A stretch of DNA of 64,000 nt from DTU089 sp964421815 (GCA_964421815.1 CAYQYT010000006.1:1-64000), one strand, 5' to 3'. Positions 42,806 through 52,511 are shown, counted from the first letter of the stretch. The notes: a model not told the origin generated them from the letters alone. Made by a program: numbers and translations.

Positions 42806-43882
42806 TTAGTCAACTTTTACTATCCAACCGTGTTTATCTTCACGTTTGCCCCACTGAATTCCTGTGAGTTCGTCATAAAGGAACTGAGCAACGGGACCGA
42901 TTTTTGAATCGTTGATGATAATATGTTCGTCACCGTCAATATATTCACCAACGGGTGAAATAACAGCGGCAGTACCTGTACCGAATGATTCGTTGAGTTT
43001 GCCGTTTTTGTGAGCTTCTTTAATCTCATCAACGGAAACCTTGCGTTCCTCAACCTTATAGCCATTGGCTTTGAGAACTTCAATGCAGGATGCTCTTGTA
43101 ACACCGGGAAGAATGTTGCCGTCCGCAAGTGAGGGTGTAACAACCGTGCCGTCAATAACGAAGAAAACATTCATTGCGCCCACTTCGTCAATATACTTTC
43201 TCTCAACACCGTCAAGCCAAAGAACTTGAGCATAGCCCATTTTATCGGCTTTTTCCTGTCCGATAAGGGATGCGGCATAGTTACCGCCCGCTTTTGCCAT
43301 ACCCGTACCGCCTTTTACACAACGAACATATTCACGTTCAATGTAAATCTTAACGGGATCCATACCGTTTGCGTAATATGAGCCAACGGGTGAAAGAATT
43401 ATTGCAAAAATATAGGTATGGGAAGCGTGAACACCCAAGAAAGCATCAGTTGCAATAATGAAAGGACGGATGTAAAGAGATGTACCGTCATTGTGGGGAA
43501 CCCAATCCTTGTCAACCTCTACCACTGCTTTTATTGCTTCAAGTGCAAGTTCGGGGTCGATTCGCGGAACGCAAAGACGGTCGCAAGTGTTGTTCATTCT
43601 TTCAATATTTTTCTGGGGACGGAAAAGTTGGATTTTGCCGTCGGCAGTTCTGTATGCTTTAAGACCTTCAAAAAGTTCCTGTGCATAGTGGAAAACCATT
43701 GCGGAAGGGTCAAGTTGAATGGGGCCGTAGGGAACAATTCTTCCGTCGTGCCAACCCTGACCCTCGTCATAGTTCATAATGAACATGTGGTCTGTAAAAA
43801 TTTTACCGAATCCAAGCTTACTCTCGTCCTGAGGTTTTGCTTTGGGAGCGGTTGTTCTTTCAATTTTGAATTCGTAACTCAT
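42806..43882 (-). CDS. ilvE: Branched-chain amino acid aminotransferase
   Basis: A PLP enzyme interconverting Val, Ile and Leu with their 2-oxoacids using glutamate. The 358-residue form is the longer fold type IV class. The PLP Lys lies in GGTGMAKAGGNYAAS, and the blocks GLKAYRTADG, LWLDGVERKYIDEVGAMN and FGTGTAAVISPVG are typical. It is the last gene of a run that starts at the Val T-box and includes the 2-oxoacid:ferredoxin oxidoreductase, with only 36 bp to the preceding gene. It would turn the 2-oxoacid made there into the amino acid. Confidence 0.95.
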   Translation of the reverse strand: MSYEFKIERTTAPKAKPQDESKLGFGKIFTDHMFIMNYDEGQGWHDGRIVPYGPIQLDPSAMVFHYAQELFEGLKAYRTADGKIQLFRPQKNIERMNNTCDRLCVPRIDPELALEAIKAVVEVDKDWVPHNDGTSLYIRPFIIATDAFLGVHASHTYIFAIILSPVGSYYANGMDPVKIYIEREYVRCVKGGTGMAKAGGNYAASLIGQEKADKMGYAQVLWLDGVERKYIDEVGAMNVFFVIDGTVVTPSLADGNILPGVTRASCIEVLKANGYKVEERKVSVDEIKEAHKNGKLNESFGTGTAAVISPVGEYIDGDEHIIINDSKIGPVAQFLYDELTGIQWGKREDKHGWIVKVD

Positions 43883-43918
43883 TGAAATAGCCTCTTTTCA
43901 GTACTGAATAATCGTTAA

Positions 43919-44455
43919 TTAGTAATCGTAGCCTAATTTAAGAGCGGACTTGTTAACCTCAAGAAGATCCTGATGACGTGCGGAAACAACCTTTGAGAGA
44001 GGTGCGTCTATTCCGTCAAAGCCCAATGCTTCAACCTCTTTGAGAACCTTACCCGTCATAATCATATTGGCAAGTGTGCTGATACCCTGCTCATTTGCAA
44101 TCTGTGTTGAGGGAATGTAGAAAACATCAACATCGGTTCTTTCAACCTTACGGGAAATAAGAGTTGAATCAACAAAAATTTTACCCCCGGTAACAACTTC
44201 GTTCTCATATTTATCAAGTGAGGGCAAATTCATTGCAACGAGAACATCGGGTTTACCCACAATGGGAGAACCGATGGGTTCATCGCTGACAATAACGCTA
44301 CAGTTAGCAGTACCGCCACGCATTTCGGGACCGTATGAGGGAAGCCATGAAACCTGCTTATTCTCAAGAAGTCCTTTGTATGCAACAAATTTACCTGCGA
44401 AAAGAATACCCTGACCGCCGAATCCGGCAAAAAGAATGTTACATGCTTTACTCAT
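43919..44455 (-). CDS. 2-oxoacid:ferredoxin oxidoreductase gamma subunit
   Basis: A 178-residue gamma subunit of a VOR/KOR-type enzyme. The opening NILFAGFGGQGILFAGK is the characteristic glycine-rich motif, and SYGPEMRGGTANCSVIVSD the CoA-region block. It forms a complex with the alpha, beta and ferredoxin subunits encoded just upstream. Its ATG overlaps the beta-subunit stop (TAATG). Confidence 0.93.
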   Translation of the reverse strand: MSKACNILFAGFGGQGILFAGKFVAYKGLLENKQVSWLPSYGPEMRGGTANCSVIVSDEPIGSPIVGKPDVLVAMNLPSLDKYENEVVTGGKIFVDSTLISRKVERTDVDVFYIPSTQIANEQGISTLANMIMTGKVLKEVEALGFDGIDAPLSKVVSARHQDLLEVNKSALKLGYDY

Positions 44456-45207
44456 TATTTTGCCTCCTCTGCGTAAATATCTTTATAAACACCCAAGGGG
44501 TAATAAGGAAGCATATTTTCCTCAAGCCATTTAAGTGCTTTTTCAGGTGTCATACCCCAGTTAGTAGGACAGGTGGACACAACTTCAACAAGTGAGAAGC
44601 CTTTGCCGTCAATCTGATTCTGGAAAGCCTTTTTGATTGCCGCCTTTGCCTTTTTAACATTTGCGGGGTTGTTTACGGTTACTCTTTCAAGGTATGCGGC
44701 ACCGTCAACATTCTGAAGAAGTTCGCAAACCTTAACGGGATAACCTACCGTATTAACATCTCTGCCGTAGGGAGAGGTCTGTGTAACCTGACCGGGAAGA
44801 GTCGTGGGAGCCATCTGACCGCCCGTCATACCGTAAATTGCGTTGTTAACGAAAATTACCGTAATATTTTCACGTCTTGCGGCGGCATGAACCGTTTCCG
44901 CAGTACCGATAGCGGCAAGGTCGCCGTCACCCTGATATGTAAATACTATATTATTCTCCGGATCGGATCTTTTCAAACCCGTTGCAACTGCGGGGGCTCT
45001 GCCGTGGGGAGCCTCGATAAAGTCGCAAGTGAAATAGTCATAAGCCATAACTGAACAGCCAACGGGAGCAACACCGATTGTTCTGCCCTCAATTCCGAGT
45101 TCATCAATAACCTCGGCAACAATTCTGTGGATTATACCGTGTGTGCAACCGGGACAGTAGTGAAGGGTTGCATCGGTTAATGTTTTCGGTTTTTCAAATA
45201 CTACCAT
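44455..45207 (-). CDS. 2-oxoacid:ferredoxin oxidoreductase beta subunit (TPP-binding)
   Basis: A 250-residue thiamine-pyrophosphate subunit. YCPGCTHGIIHRIVAEV carries the cluster-proximal Cys, and the TPP motif is in GDGDLAAIGTAE with NNAIYGMTGGQMAPTT. It catalyses the decarboxylation or, in reverse, the carboxylation half reaction. Its ATG overlaps the alpha-subunit stop. Confidence 0.94.
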   Translation of the reverse strand: MVVFEKPKTLTDATLHYCPGCTHGIIHRIVAEVIDELGIEGRTIGVAPVGCSVMAYDYFTCDFIEAPHGRAPAVATGLKRSDPENNIVFTYQGDGDLAAIGTAETVHAAARRENITVIFVNNAIYGMTGGQMAPTTLPGQVTQTSPYGRDVNTVGYPVKVCELLQNVDGAAYLERVTVNNPANVKKAKAAIKKAFQNQIDGKGFSLVEVVSTCPTNWGMTPEKALKWLEENMLPYYPLGVYKDIYAEEAK

Positions 45208-46271
45208 TATTTGTTACCTCCTTCATTGATTTCTTCGATTTTTGCAAGTACTTCTTCCGGTGAGGGAATCATACCACCGGTACGGTTGCAGAGATATACG
45301 GGTTTCTTACATTCGATTGAAAGTTTTACATCTTCAATCATCTGACCCATATTCATTTCAACGCAAAGGAATGCTTTGCATTTATCCGCCGCTGCTTTGA
45401 GAACTTTCTCCGGGAAGGGCCAGAGGGTAATGGGACGAATCATTCCGACCTTTATACCCTTTGCGCGGGCTTCTGCAATTGCGTTCTTTGCAACACGTGC
45501 GGTAATGCCGAATGAAACAACGCAGATATCTGCATCATCCATAAGATATTCTTCATAAAGAACTTCGTTTTCTTCGATTGTTTTATATCTTGCAAATCTT
45601 TCAAAGTTTGTTCTTTCAAGTTCTTCGGGTTTAAGGTAGAGAGAATTAACGATATTGTGTTTTCTCTGACACTTTGTGCCTGTAAGCGCCCAGGGTTTGT
45701 CGAACTTATTGGGTTCCCCCTCGGGAAGTGAAACGGGTTCCATCATCTGACCGAGAGTACCGTCTGCAAGAATCATTGCGGGCATTCTGTACTTGTCTGC
45801 AAGGTCGAATGCGGTGCTTGTAAGGTCCGCCATTTCCTGAACGGATGCGGGAGCAAGAACAATTTTCTTAAAGTCGCCGTGGCTACCGCCTTTTACAGCC
45901 TGGAAATAGTCGGACTGTGATGGCTGAATACCGCCGAGACCGGGGCCGCCACGCTGAACGTTAACAATAAGTGCGGGAACATCCGAGCCCGCTATGTAGG
46001 AAATACCCTCGCTTTTAAGTGAGATTCCGGGGCTTGAACTTGATGTCATAACTCGTTTGCCCGTTGCGGCAACACCGAGAACCATATTGATAGCGGCGAT
46101 TTCACTTTCTGCCTGAAGGAACACACCGCCGATTTTGGGCATACGCTTTGCCATATATGCGGCAATTTCTGTCTGGGGAGTAATGGGGTAACCGAAATAG
46201 TGCATACAACCGGCACGGATTGCTGACTCGGCAATTGCCTCATTACCTTTCATTAAAACTTTCTCACCCAT
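45207..46271 (-). CDS. 2-oxoacid:ferredoxin oxidoreductase alpha subunit (VorB-like)
   Basis: A 354-residue alpha subunit. MKGNEAIAESAIRAGCMHYF and GYPITPQTEIAAYMAKRMP open the pyrimidine-binding domain, and VMTSSSSPGISLKSEGISY is the substrate-side block. The separate-gene layout (delta-alpha-beta-gamma) fits 2-oxoisovalerate (VOR) or 2-oxoglutarate (KOR) enzymes. The shared operon with ilvE and the Val T-box argues for branched-chain 2-oxoacids. Confidence 0.92.
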   Translation of the reverse strand: MGEKVLMKGNEAIAESAIRAGCMHYFGYPITPQTEIAAYMAKRMPKIGGVFLQAESEIAAINMVLGVAATGKRVMTSSSSPGISLKSEGISYIAGSDVPALIVNVQRGGPGLGGIQPSQSDYFQAVKGGSHGDFKKIVLAPASVQEMADLTSTAFDLADKYRMPAMILADGTLGQMMEPVSLPEGEPNKFDKPWALTGTKCQRKHNIVNSLYLKPEELERTNFERFARYKTIEENEVLYEEYLMDDADICVVSFGITARVAKNAIAEARAKGIKVGMIRPITLWPFPEKVLKAAADKCKAFLCVEMNMGQMIEDVKLSIECKKPVYLCNRTGGMIPSPEEVLAKIEEINEGGNK

Positions 46272-46281
46272 TTATTTCACC

Positions 46282-46488
46282 TTACCTTTCAACAGTTATA
46301 GCACAGTCGGGACACATTGTTGCACAGAATGCACAACCCACGCACTTGCTCTCATCAATACAATGTGCAGGATGGTGTCCTTTTGCATTGAGCTTTGCAG
46401 AATCAAGTTCCACGATTTTTTTGGGACAAGCTGTTACACATAAACCACAGCCCTTGCAAACATTTTCTGCGAATGTTACTTTTGCCAT
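46282..46488 (-). CDS. Ferredoxin-like delta subunit (2x[4Fe-4S])
   Basis: A 68-residue electron-transfer subunit with two 4Fe-4S motifs: CKGCGLCVTACPKK and CVGCAFCATMCPDC. It passes electrons between ferredoxin and the catalytic subunits. Eleven bases separate it from the upstream ATPase gene. Confidence 0.94.
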   Translation of the reverse strand: MAKVTFAENVCKGCGLCVTACPKKIVELDSAKLNAKGHHPAHCIDESKCVGCAFCATMCPDCAITVER

Positions 46489-46499
46489 TTTTCTGCCTC

Positions 46500-47162
46500 C
46501 TAAAATATCTTTTTTTGTAAATTCAGCGGAAACAGATTTTCGACCTTTCCGTTGAGATTATTAACTAAATTTTCCGTTACAGTTGTCATTTTTACGGGAA
46601 GTCCCGACAGTTTTGATAATTCCTCGGCACTGTCAAGGGAATTGAGTACAACATCTTCTGTTGTGCACTCTCCCAAATTGGAGTTATTAACTATTGCAGT
46701 GAATTTAAGTTTACAAGCATCCTCAATTTCCTGCATTATTTCATAGGCGGACGCGGCATCAGGAGTCAAAGGACGGTATTTATTGAAAACGAAAAGCATT
46801 TCGTAGTCGTTTTCCTCTTTAATGGCATCCACGTATCTGCCGAGGGCATAAGCACCCCGGTCATCACCGCCGATATCCATTATGGCCTTTTCTTCACGTT
46901 TGTCAAGAAGGGAATAAACATCCTGGGGTAAAGCAGGCAAATCCACGTTTGAACTTGCAAACTCGGAAGAAATAAGTTTTATTCCTGCCTTATTCAATTC
47001 TTCAAGACTGTCCCGCGTTCTGAAATAGGGATTAACTATATCAAGGTCGGCAATAACAACATTATCACCGAGACTTTTTAAATACAAAGCATAGTTTACG
47101 GCAATATTTGTTTTACCGCTTCCGTAATGCCCTGCAAAAAGGGTCATACGCCTACTTTGCAA
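46500..47162 (-). CDS. P-loop ATPase of the CobB/MinD/ParA type, unknown role
   Basis: A 220-residue protein with a deviant Walker A motif AGHYGSGKTN. VVIADLDIVNPYFRTRD and AIMDIGGDDRGAYALG give the Walker B and switch regions. The start seems to be TTG at 47162 with GAGGTG five bases upstream; ATG 47147 is the alternative. It sits between the Val acyl-CoA synthetase and the ferredoxin subunit, so a role in cofactor or complex maturation is conceivable, but nothing in the sequence proves this. Confidence 0.8.
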   Translation of the reverse strand: MQSRRMTLFAGHYGSGKTNIAVNYALYLKSLGDNVVIADLDIVNPYFRTRDSLEELNKAGIKLISSEFASSNVDLPALPQDVYSLLDKREEKAIMDIGGDDRGAYALGRYVDAIKEENDYEMLFVFNKYRPLTPDAASAYEIMQEIEDACKLKFTAIVNNSNLGECTTEDVVLNSLDSAEELSKLSGLPVKMTTVTENLVNNLNGKVENLFPLNLQKKIF

Positions 47163-47195
47163 AAAATCACCTCTTTATCAATTTGCTGATAAATA

Positions 47196-49490
47196 TTAAA
47201 GTTTATTTCTCTGGATCTTTCCGCTTGTTGTTTTGGGCAATTCATCTCTGAAAACAACTATTCTCGGGTATTTATAAGGAGCGGTTTTCTCCTTAACATA
47301 CTGTTGAATTTCCTTTTTCAGTTCCTCCGTGCCCTCTTTTCCGGGAACAAGAACAATACTTGCCTTAACAACCTGTCCCCTAACCTCGTCGGGAGCGGCG
47401 GAAACACCGCACTCAAGAACGTAGGGAAGTTCCATAATAACACTTTCGATTTCAAATGGTCCTATACGGTAGCCGGAGGACTTGATAACATCATCAACTC
47501 TGCCCACATACCAATAGAAACCGTCCTCATCCATCCAGGCAACGTCGCCTGTATGGTAGTAGCCGTCATGCCAAACCTCTTTGGTCTTTGCCTCGTCCTT
47601 ATAGTAACCTTGGAAAAGACCGCAGGGAGCCCCGTCTTTTACATTAACAACAATTTCACCGTTTTCACCGACGTTCACCTTGTTTCCGTCGGAGTCAAGA
47701 AGGCAAACATCGTAAATGGGAGCGGGTTTACCCATTGAACCGATTTTATGTGGTGCGCCGGTCATATTTCCGATAATCATTGTGCTTTCAGTCTGACCGA
47801 AGCCCTCAAGAATCTGAAGTCCCGTTGCCTTTTCAAATTGGCGGTAAACCTCGGGGTTAAGTGCCTCGCCCGCCGTTGTCATGTGTTTAACGGAGGAGAA
47901 ATCGTATTTTGAAATATCCTGTTTAATCATCATTCTGAGCATTGTGGGAGGTGCGCAGAATGTTGTGATATTATGTTTTGCAAACATGGGAAGAATGTCT
48001 GCGGCATCAAAGCGGTCAAAGTCATATACGAAAAGTGCCGCTTCACAGAGCCATTGTCCGTAGAATTTACCCCACATGGACTTTGCCCAGCCCGTATCGG
48101 AAATTGTGAAATGAAGTCCGTCCGGATCGACATTGTGCCAATACTTCGCTGTATGGAAGTGACCCAATGCGTATTTATAGTTGTGAGCCGCAATTTTGGG
48201 GTAGCCCGTTGTTCCCGATGTGAAGAACATAAGCATTAAATCTTCCCCGCCGGGAGCATCCGCGGTTCTCTCATAGTGGGAACTGAAAAGAACGCTTTCT
48301 TCATCGTAGTTTCTCCAGCCCTCACGGTTTTCGCCCACTGCGATTTTAATTGTAAGATCGGGACAGGATTTTGCCGCCAAATCAACTTGATTTGCAACAT
48401 CACCGTCAGTTGTACAGATGATTGCTTTAACTCCCGCCGCTTTAAAGCGGTAATCCAGATCGTGTTCCTGGAGCTGATTGGGAGCGGGAATACCGATTGC
48501 GCCCAATTTGTTAAGACCGAGCATTGCAAACCAATACTGATAATGACGTTTAAGGATGAGCATAACCCTATCGCCTTTTTTGATACCCAGGGATTTAAAG
48601 TAGTTTGCCGCCTGTGCGGAGCCTTTCTTCATATCTTTAAAGGTAAAACGTCTTTCGGTTTTATCTTTTGAAATATGGAGCATTGCAAGTTTATCGGGTT
48701 CCCTGTCTGCGAGAGTGTCAATAAGGTCAAAAGCGAAGTTAAAGTTCTCGGTATTTTTAAACTTAATTGATGTGGGAGTACCTTTTTCGTTAAGTTCAAC
48801 ATCAACAAACTTTTTGTAAATACGCTCTTTTTTATCTTCTTTTTCTTCATCCGAGGTTCTATATTCCTCAGTTTTTACGTGCTGAAGTTCGGGAATGGGT
48901 TCGCCCGAGGGATTGAGAACGATTGCATAGAAAGTGCAGTCCTTACCGTCAACGGCAATCATTCCGTGGGGGGTAAGAGAATCGTAATAAATACTGTCAC
49001 CGGGGCCGAGAATTTCGGAATGTTCACCAACCTGAACTTTCAGTTTACCCTCAACAACAATATCAAGTTCCTGGCCGTCATGGGAAGTGAGTTCAATGTC
49101 TTTATTCTGATTTTCTTCGCTGTATGTAGCCTCAACAAAAAGCGGTTCGGCAATTTTATTTTTAAACTTTGAAGCAAGGTTGAAATAGGTCATACCGTGA
49201 GCCTTTTCAATCTTCTGTCCTTTGCCCGCTTTTGTGAAAACATAGTTAGTAAGTTTCGGTGTGCTACCCTCAATAATACTTGAAACATCAACATTAAATG
49301 CAAGGGCGCAACGGTAAATGAAAGCAAAGTTAAGGTCGCTTTCACCGTTTTCACAAGCCGTGTATTCCGCCTCGGAAACACCTGTTTTTTCAGCCATTTG
49401 GGCTATTGTGTAGCCCTCGATTTCACGCAACTCCTTAATTCGAGACGCCATTTCCTTGATTTTAAAATCAAGACCGGTCATTTTGTCCAT
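47196..49490 (-). CDS. XRE-cupin-acyl-CoA synthetase fusion under Val T-box
   Basis: A 764-residue three-part protein. Residues about 6-65 form a Cro/CI-type helix-turn-helix (RIKELREIEGYTIAQMAEKT). About 105-185 is a cupin (TSHDGQELDIVVEG, TPHGMIAV). The rest is an AMP-forming acyl-CoA synthetase of the medium-chain (MACS) type: FFTSGTTGYPK, GFGQTEST, YHTGDVAWMDEDGFYWYVGR and catalytic-Lys motif TSGKIQRNKL. The Val specifier in its leader and the downstream VOR-ilvE genes suggest isobutyrate activation. The ATG at 49490 follows AGGAGG. A close paralogue lies at 49873. Confidence 0.85.
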   Translation of the reverse strand: MDKMTGLDFKIKEMASRIKELREIEGYTIAQMAEKTGVSEAEYTACENGESDLNFAFIYRCALAFNVDVSSIIEGSTPKLTNYVFTKAGKGQKIEKAHGMTYFNLASKFKNKIAEPLFVEATYSEENQNKDIELTSHDGQELDIVVEGKLKVQVGEHSEILGPGDSIYYDSLTPHGMIAVDGKDCTFYAIVLNPSGEPIPELQHVKTEEYRTSDEEKEDKKERIYKKFVDVELNEKGTPTSIKFKNTENFNFAFDLIDTLADREPDKLAMLHISKDKTERRFTFKDMKKGSAQAANYFKSLGIKKGDRVMLILKRHYQYWFAMLGLNKLGAIGIPAPNQLQEHDLDYRFKAAGVKAIICTTDGDVANQVDLAAKSCPDLTIKIAVGENREGWRNYDEESVLFSSHYERTADAPGGEDLMLMFFTSGTTGYPKIAAHNYKYALGHFHTAKYWHNVDPDGLHFTISDTGWAKSMWGKFYGQWLCEAALFVYDFDRFDAADILPMFAKHNITTFCAPPTMLRMMIKQDISKYDFSSVKHMTTAGEALNPEVYRQFEKATGLQILEGFGQTESTMIIGNMTGAPHKIGSMGKPAPIYDVCLLDSDGNKVNVGENGEIVVNVKDGAPCGLFQGYYKDEAKTKEVWHDGYYHTGDVAWMDEDGFYWYVGRVDDVIKSSGYRIGPFEIESVIMELPYVLECGVSAAPDEVRGQVVKASIVLVPGKEGTEELKKEIQQYVKEKTAPYKYPRIVVFRDELPKTTSGKIQRNKL

Positions 49491-49520
49491 TTTGGAATCC
49501 TCCTGTTTTATAGGGACAAT

Positions 49521-49797
49521 ATAAAAACTCGTCCCAAAGATATTCTTTGAGACGAGTAAAATAAACATATACCCGCGGTACCACTCAAATTGCAGTTAAA
49601 AACCGCCTCTCTCGAAGTCCATCAACTTCTATGCATTTACGCAGCAATCACGGAGAGGTTCTACTAAGCGAAAGCCTTTCTTCCTCCCGGCTCGGAAACT
49701 ACAAACATCGGACTCCCGACCTATGGCTCGCACCATCCGCCACTTCTCTTTAAGGTGAAACATCCGCGCCCTTTTCTTCAACGCCTTTTATTTAATT
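49521..49797 (-). ncRNA. T-box leader, specifier GTA (valine)
   Basis: The T-box sequence TGGTACCGCGG (49583-49573) and a terminator in which ACTCGTC-CAAAGA pairs with TCTTTG-GACGAGT are clear. Stem I has the apical blocks AGAGAAGTGGCGGATGGTGCGA within limits. Using the spacing of the well-studied glyQS leader (specifier, six bases, GAGC), the triplet is GTA at 49702-49700, followed by G. Uncharged tRNA-Val would favour antitermination and turn on the operon. Confidence 0.9.
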
Positions 49798-49803
49798 TTC
49801 TCA

Positions 49804-49832
49804 AAGATACCACATTACTTGATTTTTGTCAA
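49804..49832 (-). promoter_or_regulatory. Promoter of the Val T-box operon
   Basis: On the minus strand TTGACA (49832-49827), 17 bp and TATCTT (49809-49804). Confidence 0.85.
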
Positions 49833-49872
49833 GAGATTTTGATTATTAAATTGAAATTTGAAAAGTTTTTAA

Positions 49873-52146
49873 TTAAAGTTTATTTCTCATTATCTTACCG
49901 CTGATGGTTTTGGGAAGTTCATCACGGAAAACAACAATTCTGGGATATTTGTAAGGAGCGGTATTCTCCTTAACATATTTCTGAATTTCTTTCTTGAGTT
50001 CTTCTGTTCCCTCGGTGCCTGGAGTGAGGACGATACTTGCTTTAACAACCTGTCCCCTCACCTCATCGGGAGCGGCGGAAACACCGCACTCAAGAACATA
50101 GGGAAGTTCCATAATAACATTTTCAATTTCAAAGGGTCCGATACGGTAGCCGGAGGATTTGATAACGTCATCAACTCTGCCCACGTACCACAAATAACCG
50201 TCTTCGTCCCTCCATGCAGTATCACCGGTATGATAAAGTCCGTCGTGCCAAACTTCCTCGGTTTTTTCGTCGTCGTTATAATAGCCAAGGAACAGACCGC
50301 AGGGAGCGCCGTTTTCCGTATGAACAACGATTTCACCGGTTTCACCGTCTGCAACGGATTTGCCGTCAGGGTCAACAACATCAATATCATAAAGGGGCGT
50401 GGGTTTACCCATAGCACCGATTTTGATTTGACTGCCGTTGAAGTTTGCAATGGAAAGTGTGGTTTCCGTCTGACCGAAGCCCTCGTGAATTCTCAAGCCC
50501 GTTACTTTTTCAAACTGTTTGAAAACTTCAGGGTTAAGAGCCTCACCCGCTGTTGTTGCGTGGTGAATTGTTGAAAGGTCATACTGTGAAATATCCTGCT
50601 TTATCAACATTCTGTACATTGTGGGAGGAGCGCAGAATGTTGTGATATTGTACTTTGCAAACATGGGAAGGATTTTTGAAGCATCAAAGCGGTCAAAGTC
50701 ATATACGAAAACCGCTCCCTCGCAGAGCCATTGTCCGTAGAGTTTGCCCCAAAGTGCTTTACCCCAACCGGTTTCGGAAATTGTGAAGTGAAGTCCGTCA
50801 CGTTCAACACAATGCCAGTATTTTGCGGTAAGGAAATGTCCCAAGGGGTATTTATGGGAATGGGTTGCAATTTTGGGATATCCGGTTGTACCGGAAGTGA
50901 AGAACATAATCATGGGGTCATCGCCGCGGGGAGATTCCTCATCACGAACAAAGCGACGGCTGAAAAGTGCATATTCTTCGTCAAAGCAATGCCAACCGTC
51001 CTTTTTGCCGTTAGCAACAATTTTTGTTTTAAGTGTGGGGCAGTTCTTTTGTGCCTCGTCGATATAATCCGTTGCGATACCGTCCGCCGTAACAACTGCC
51101 GCGGAAACACCCGCCGCATTGAAGCGGTACTCGTAATCGTGAACAACAAGCTGATTTGTTGCGGGAATTGCAACTGCACCCAACTTGTGCAAACCGAGAA
51201 TTGCAATCCAGAACTGATAATTTCTTTTAAGAACAAGGAGAACTCTGTCGCCCTTTTTGATGCCCAGGGATTTGAAGTAGTTAGCCGCCTGTGAGGAAGC
51301 CTCTTTTATATCTTTAAATGTAAAGCGGCGTTCCGTCATATCTTCTGCAATATGGAGCATTGCAAGTTTTTCCGGGTACTGCCTACCGATTTCATCCACA
51401 ATGTCAAAAGCAAAGTTGAATTCGTCTTCATTTTCAAATGAGATACCGTTGCAGACTCCGTTTTCATCCTCGGTGGTCTTTATAAACTTATCGCAGATAA
51501 GGGGCACACGCTTGGGTGCTTTGTCAACCCTTACGGAACTCATGTGGTTGTCAGCAACATCCTCGTCCTCCGCCATAATCATTGCAAGGAATAAACAATC
51601 CTCACCGTTAACGGCAATCATACCGTGGGGAGTTGAACTGTTATAGAAAATGCTGTCACCCTCCTGAAGCACTTCAACGTGTTCACCTACGCGAACTTTA
51701 AGTGTACCCTTAATAACAAGGTCGAATTCCTGTCCGGAGTGAGTTGTTACCTCAATGGGCTTTGACTGAAGTTCGCTTGAATATTCATATTTAACCCAAT
51801 AAGGATTTGCCAATTTGTTTTTAAATTTGGGGGCAAGGTTCTGAATCAAGATGCCTTCTTCGTTGGCAGTTGTCTGTCCTTTGCCGCGACGGGTAACATT
51901 GTAGGAAGTGAGTTTTGCACTCTGACCTTCAAGAAGGTCGGTGATTTCAACACCGAAAGCAAGGGCGCATTTATGTATAAATGTGAAAGGTAAATCCTCT
52001 TTACCCTCTTCAAATGCCAAATACTCATCCAATGTGAGTTCTGTTTTTTCAGCCATTTCTTCTGCAGAGAAACCGTAAATGTCACGGAGTTCGCTAATTC
52101 GCTTTGCAACCTCTGCAAGTTTACTTGTAACTGAACTGTTTTCCAT
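49873..52146 (-). CDS. XRE-cupin-acyl-CoA synthetase fusion under Ile T-box
   Basis: A 757-residue paralogue of the preceding fusion with the same order: helix-turn-helix (about 8-65, RISELRDIYGFSAEEMAEKT), cupin (about 105-190, TTHSGQEFDLVIKG; TPHGMIAVNG), and MACS-type synthetase (FFTSGTTGYPK, GFGQTETT, WYVGRVDDVIKSSGYRIG, TISGKIMRNKL). The synthetase parts are nearly identical in long blocks, the N-terminal parts less so. The Ile specifier in its leader suggests 2-methylbutyrate as substrate. No clear terminator separates it from the Val leader downstream. Confidence 0.85.
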   Translation of the reverse strand: MENSSVTSKLAEVAKRISELRDIYGFSAEEMAEKTELTLDEYLAFEEGKEDLPFTFIHKCALAFGVEITDLLEGQSAKLTSYNVTRRGKGQTTANEEGILIQNLAPKFKNKLANPYWVKYEYSSELQSKPIEVTTHSGQEFDLVIKGTLKVRVGEHVEVLQEGDSIFYNSSTPHGMIAVNGEDCLFLAMIMAEDEDVADNHMSSVRVDKAPKRVPLICDKFIKTTEDENGVCNGISFENEDEFNFAFDIVDEIGRQYPEKLAMLHIAEDMTERRFTFKDIKEASSQAANYFKSLGIKKGDRVLLVLKRNYQFWIAILGLHKLGAVAIPATNQLVVHDYEYRFNAAGVSAAVVTADGIATDYIDEAQKNCPTLKTKIVANGKKDGWHCFDEEYALFSRRFVRDEESPRGDDPMIMFFTSGTTGYPKIATHSHKYPLGHFLTAKYWHCVERDGLHFTISETGWGKALWGKLYGQWLCEGAVFVYDFDRFDASKILPMFAKYNITTFCAPPTMYRMLIKQDISQYDLSTIHHATTAGEALNPEVFKQFEKVTGLRIHEGFGQTETTLSIANFNGSQIKIGAMGKPTPLYDIDVVDPDGKSVADGETGEIVVHTENGAPCGLFLGYYNDDEKTEEVWHDGLYHTGDTAWRDEDGYLWYVGRVDDVIKSSGYRIGPFEIENVIMELPYVLECGVSAAPDEVRGQVVKASIVLTPGTEGTEELKKEIQKYVKENTAPYKYPRIVVFRDELPKTISGKIMRNKL

Positions 52147-52189
52147 AATAATAGCCTTCTTTCAAAAAGTATTATCAAAAACTCACAAA

Positions 52190-52476
52190 TAAAAAACGTC
52201 CCAAAGCAAAACCTTAGGTTTTGCTTTGAGACGAAAATAAATTCCGCGGTACCACTCAAATTGCAATATAAAATTGCCACTTAGGAGTCCATCAACCCCT
52301 TTGCACTAACGTAGCATTCCCGGAAGGCGCCTACTTGAAAAAATCTTTCGGACCTTCAGCTCAGAAGTGATAGGTTTTGAAAACACGAACTGTCGGCTCA
52401 CAGCAACCGCCGACTCTCTGAAAGTTGTGGAATTCAACCGTCTTCGTCACAGCTTTTATTTGTGATATTTTCAATT
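52190..52476 (-). ncRNA. T-box leader, specifier ATC (isoleucine)
   Basis: TGGTACCGCGG (52254-52244) precedes a long terminator in which CGTC-CAAAGCAAAACC pairs with GGTTTTGCTTTG-GACG. In stem I, ATC (52371-52369) is followed by A, five bases and GAGC, the position of the specifier in glyQS. It indicates control by uncharged tRNA-Ile. Confidence 0.9.
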
Positions 52477-52482
52477 GCAGAG

Positions 52483-52511
52483 ATATTAACACATCTATAT
52501 TTTTCTGTCAA
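52483..52511 (-). promoter_or_regulatory. Promoter of the Ile T-box gene
   Basis: On the minus strand TTGACA (52511-52506), 17 bp and TAATAT (52488-52483). Confidence 0.85.

Noticed and set aside
49800..49872. Separate terminator for the Ile-controlled synthetase gene
   Set aside because: Only AT-rich sequence and the promoter of the Val leader were found; no GC-containing stem followed by T was seen.
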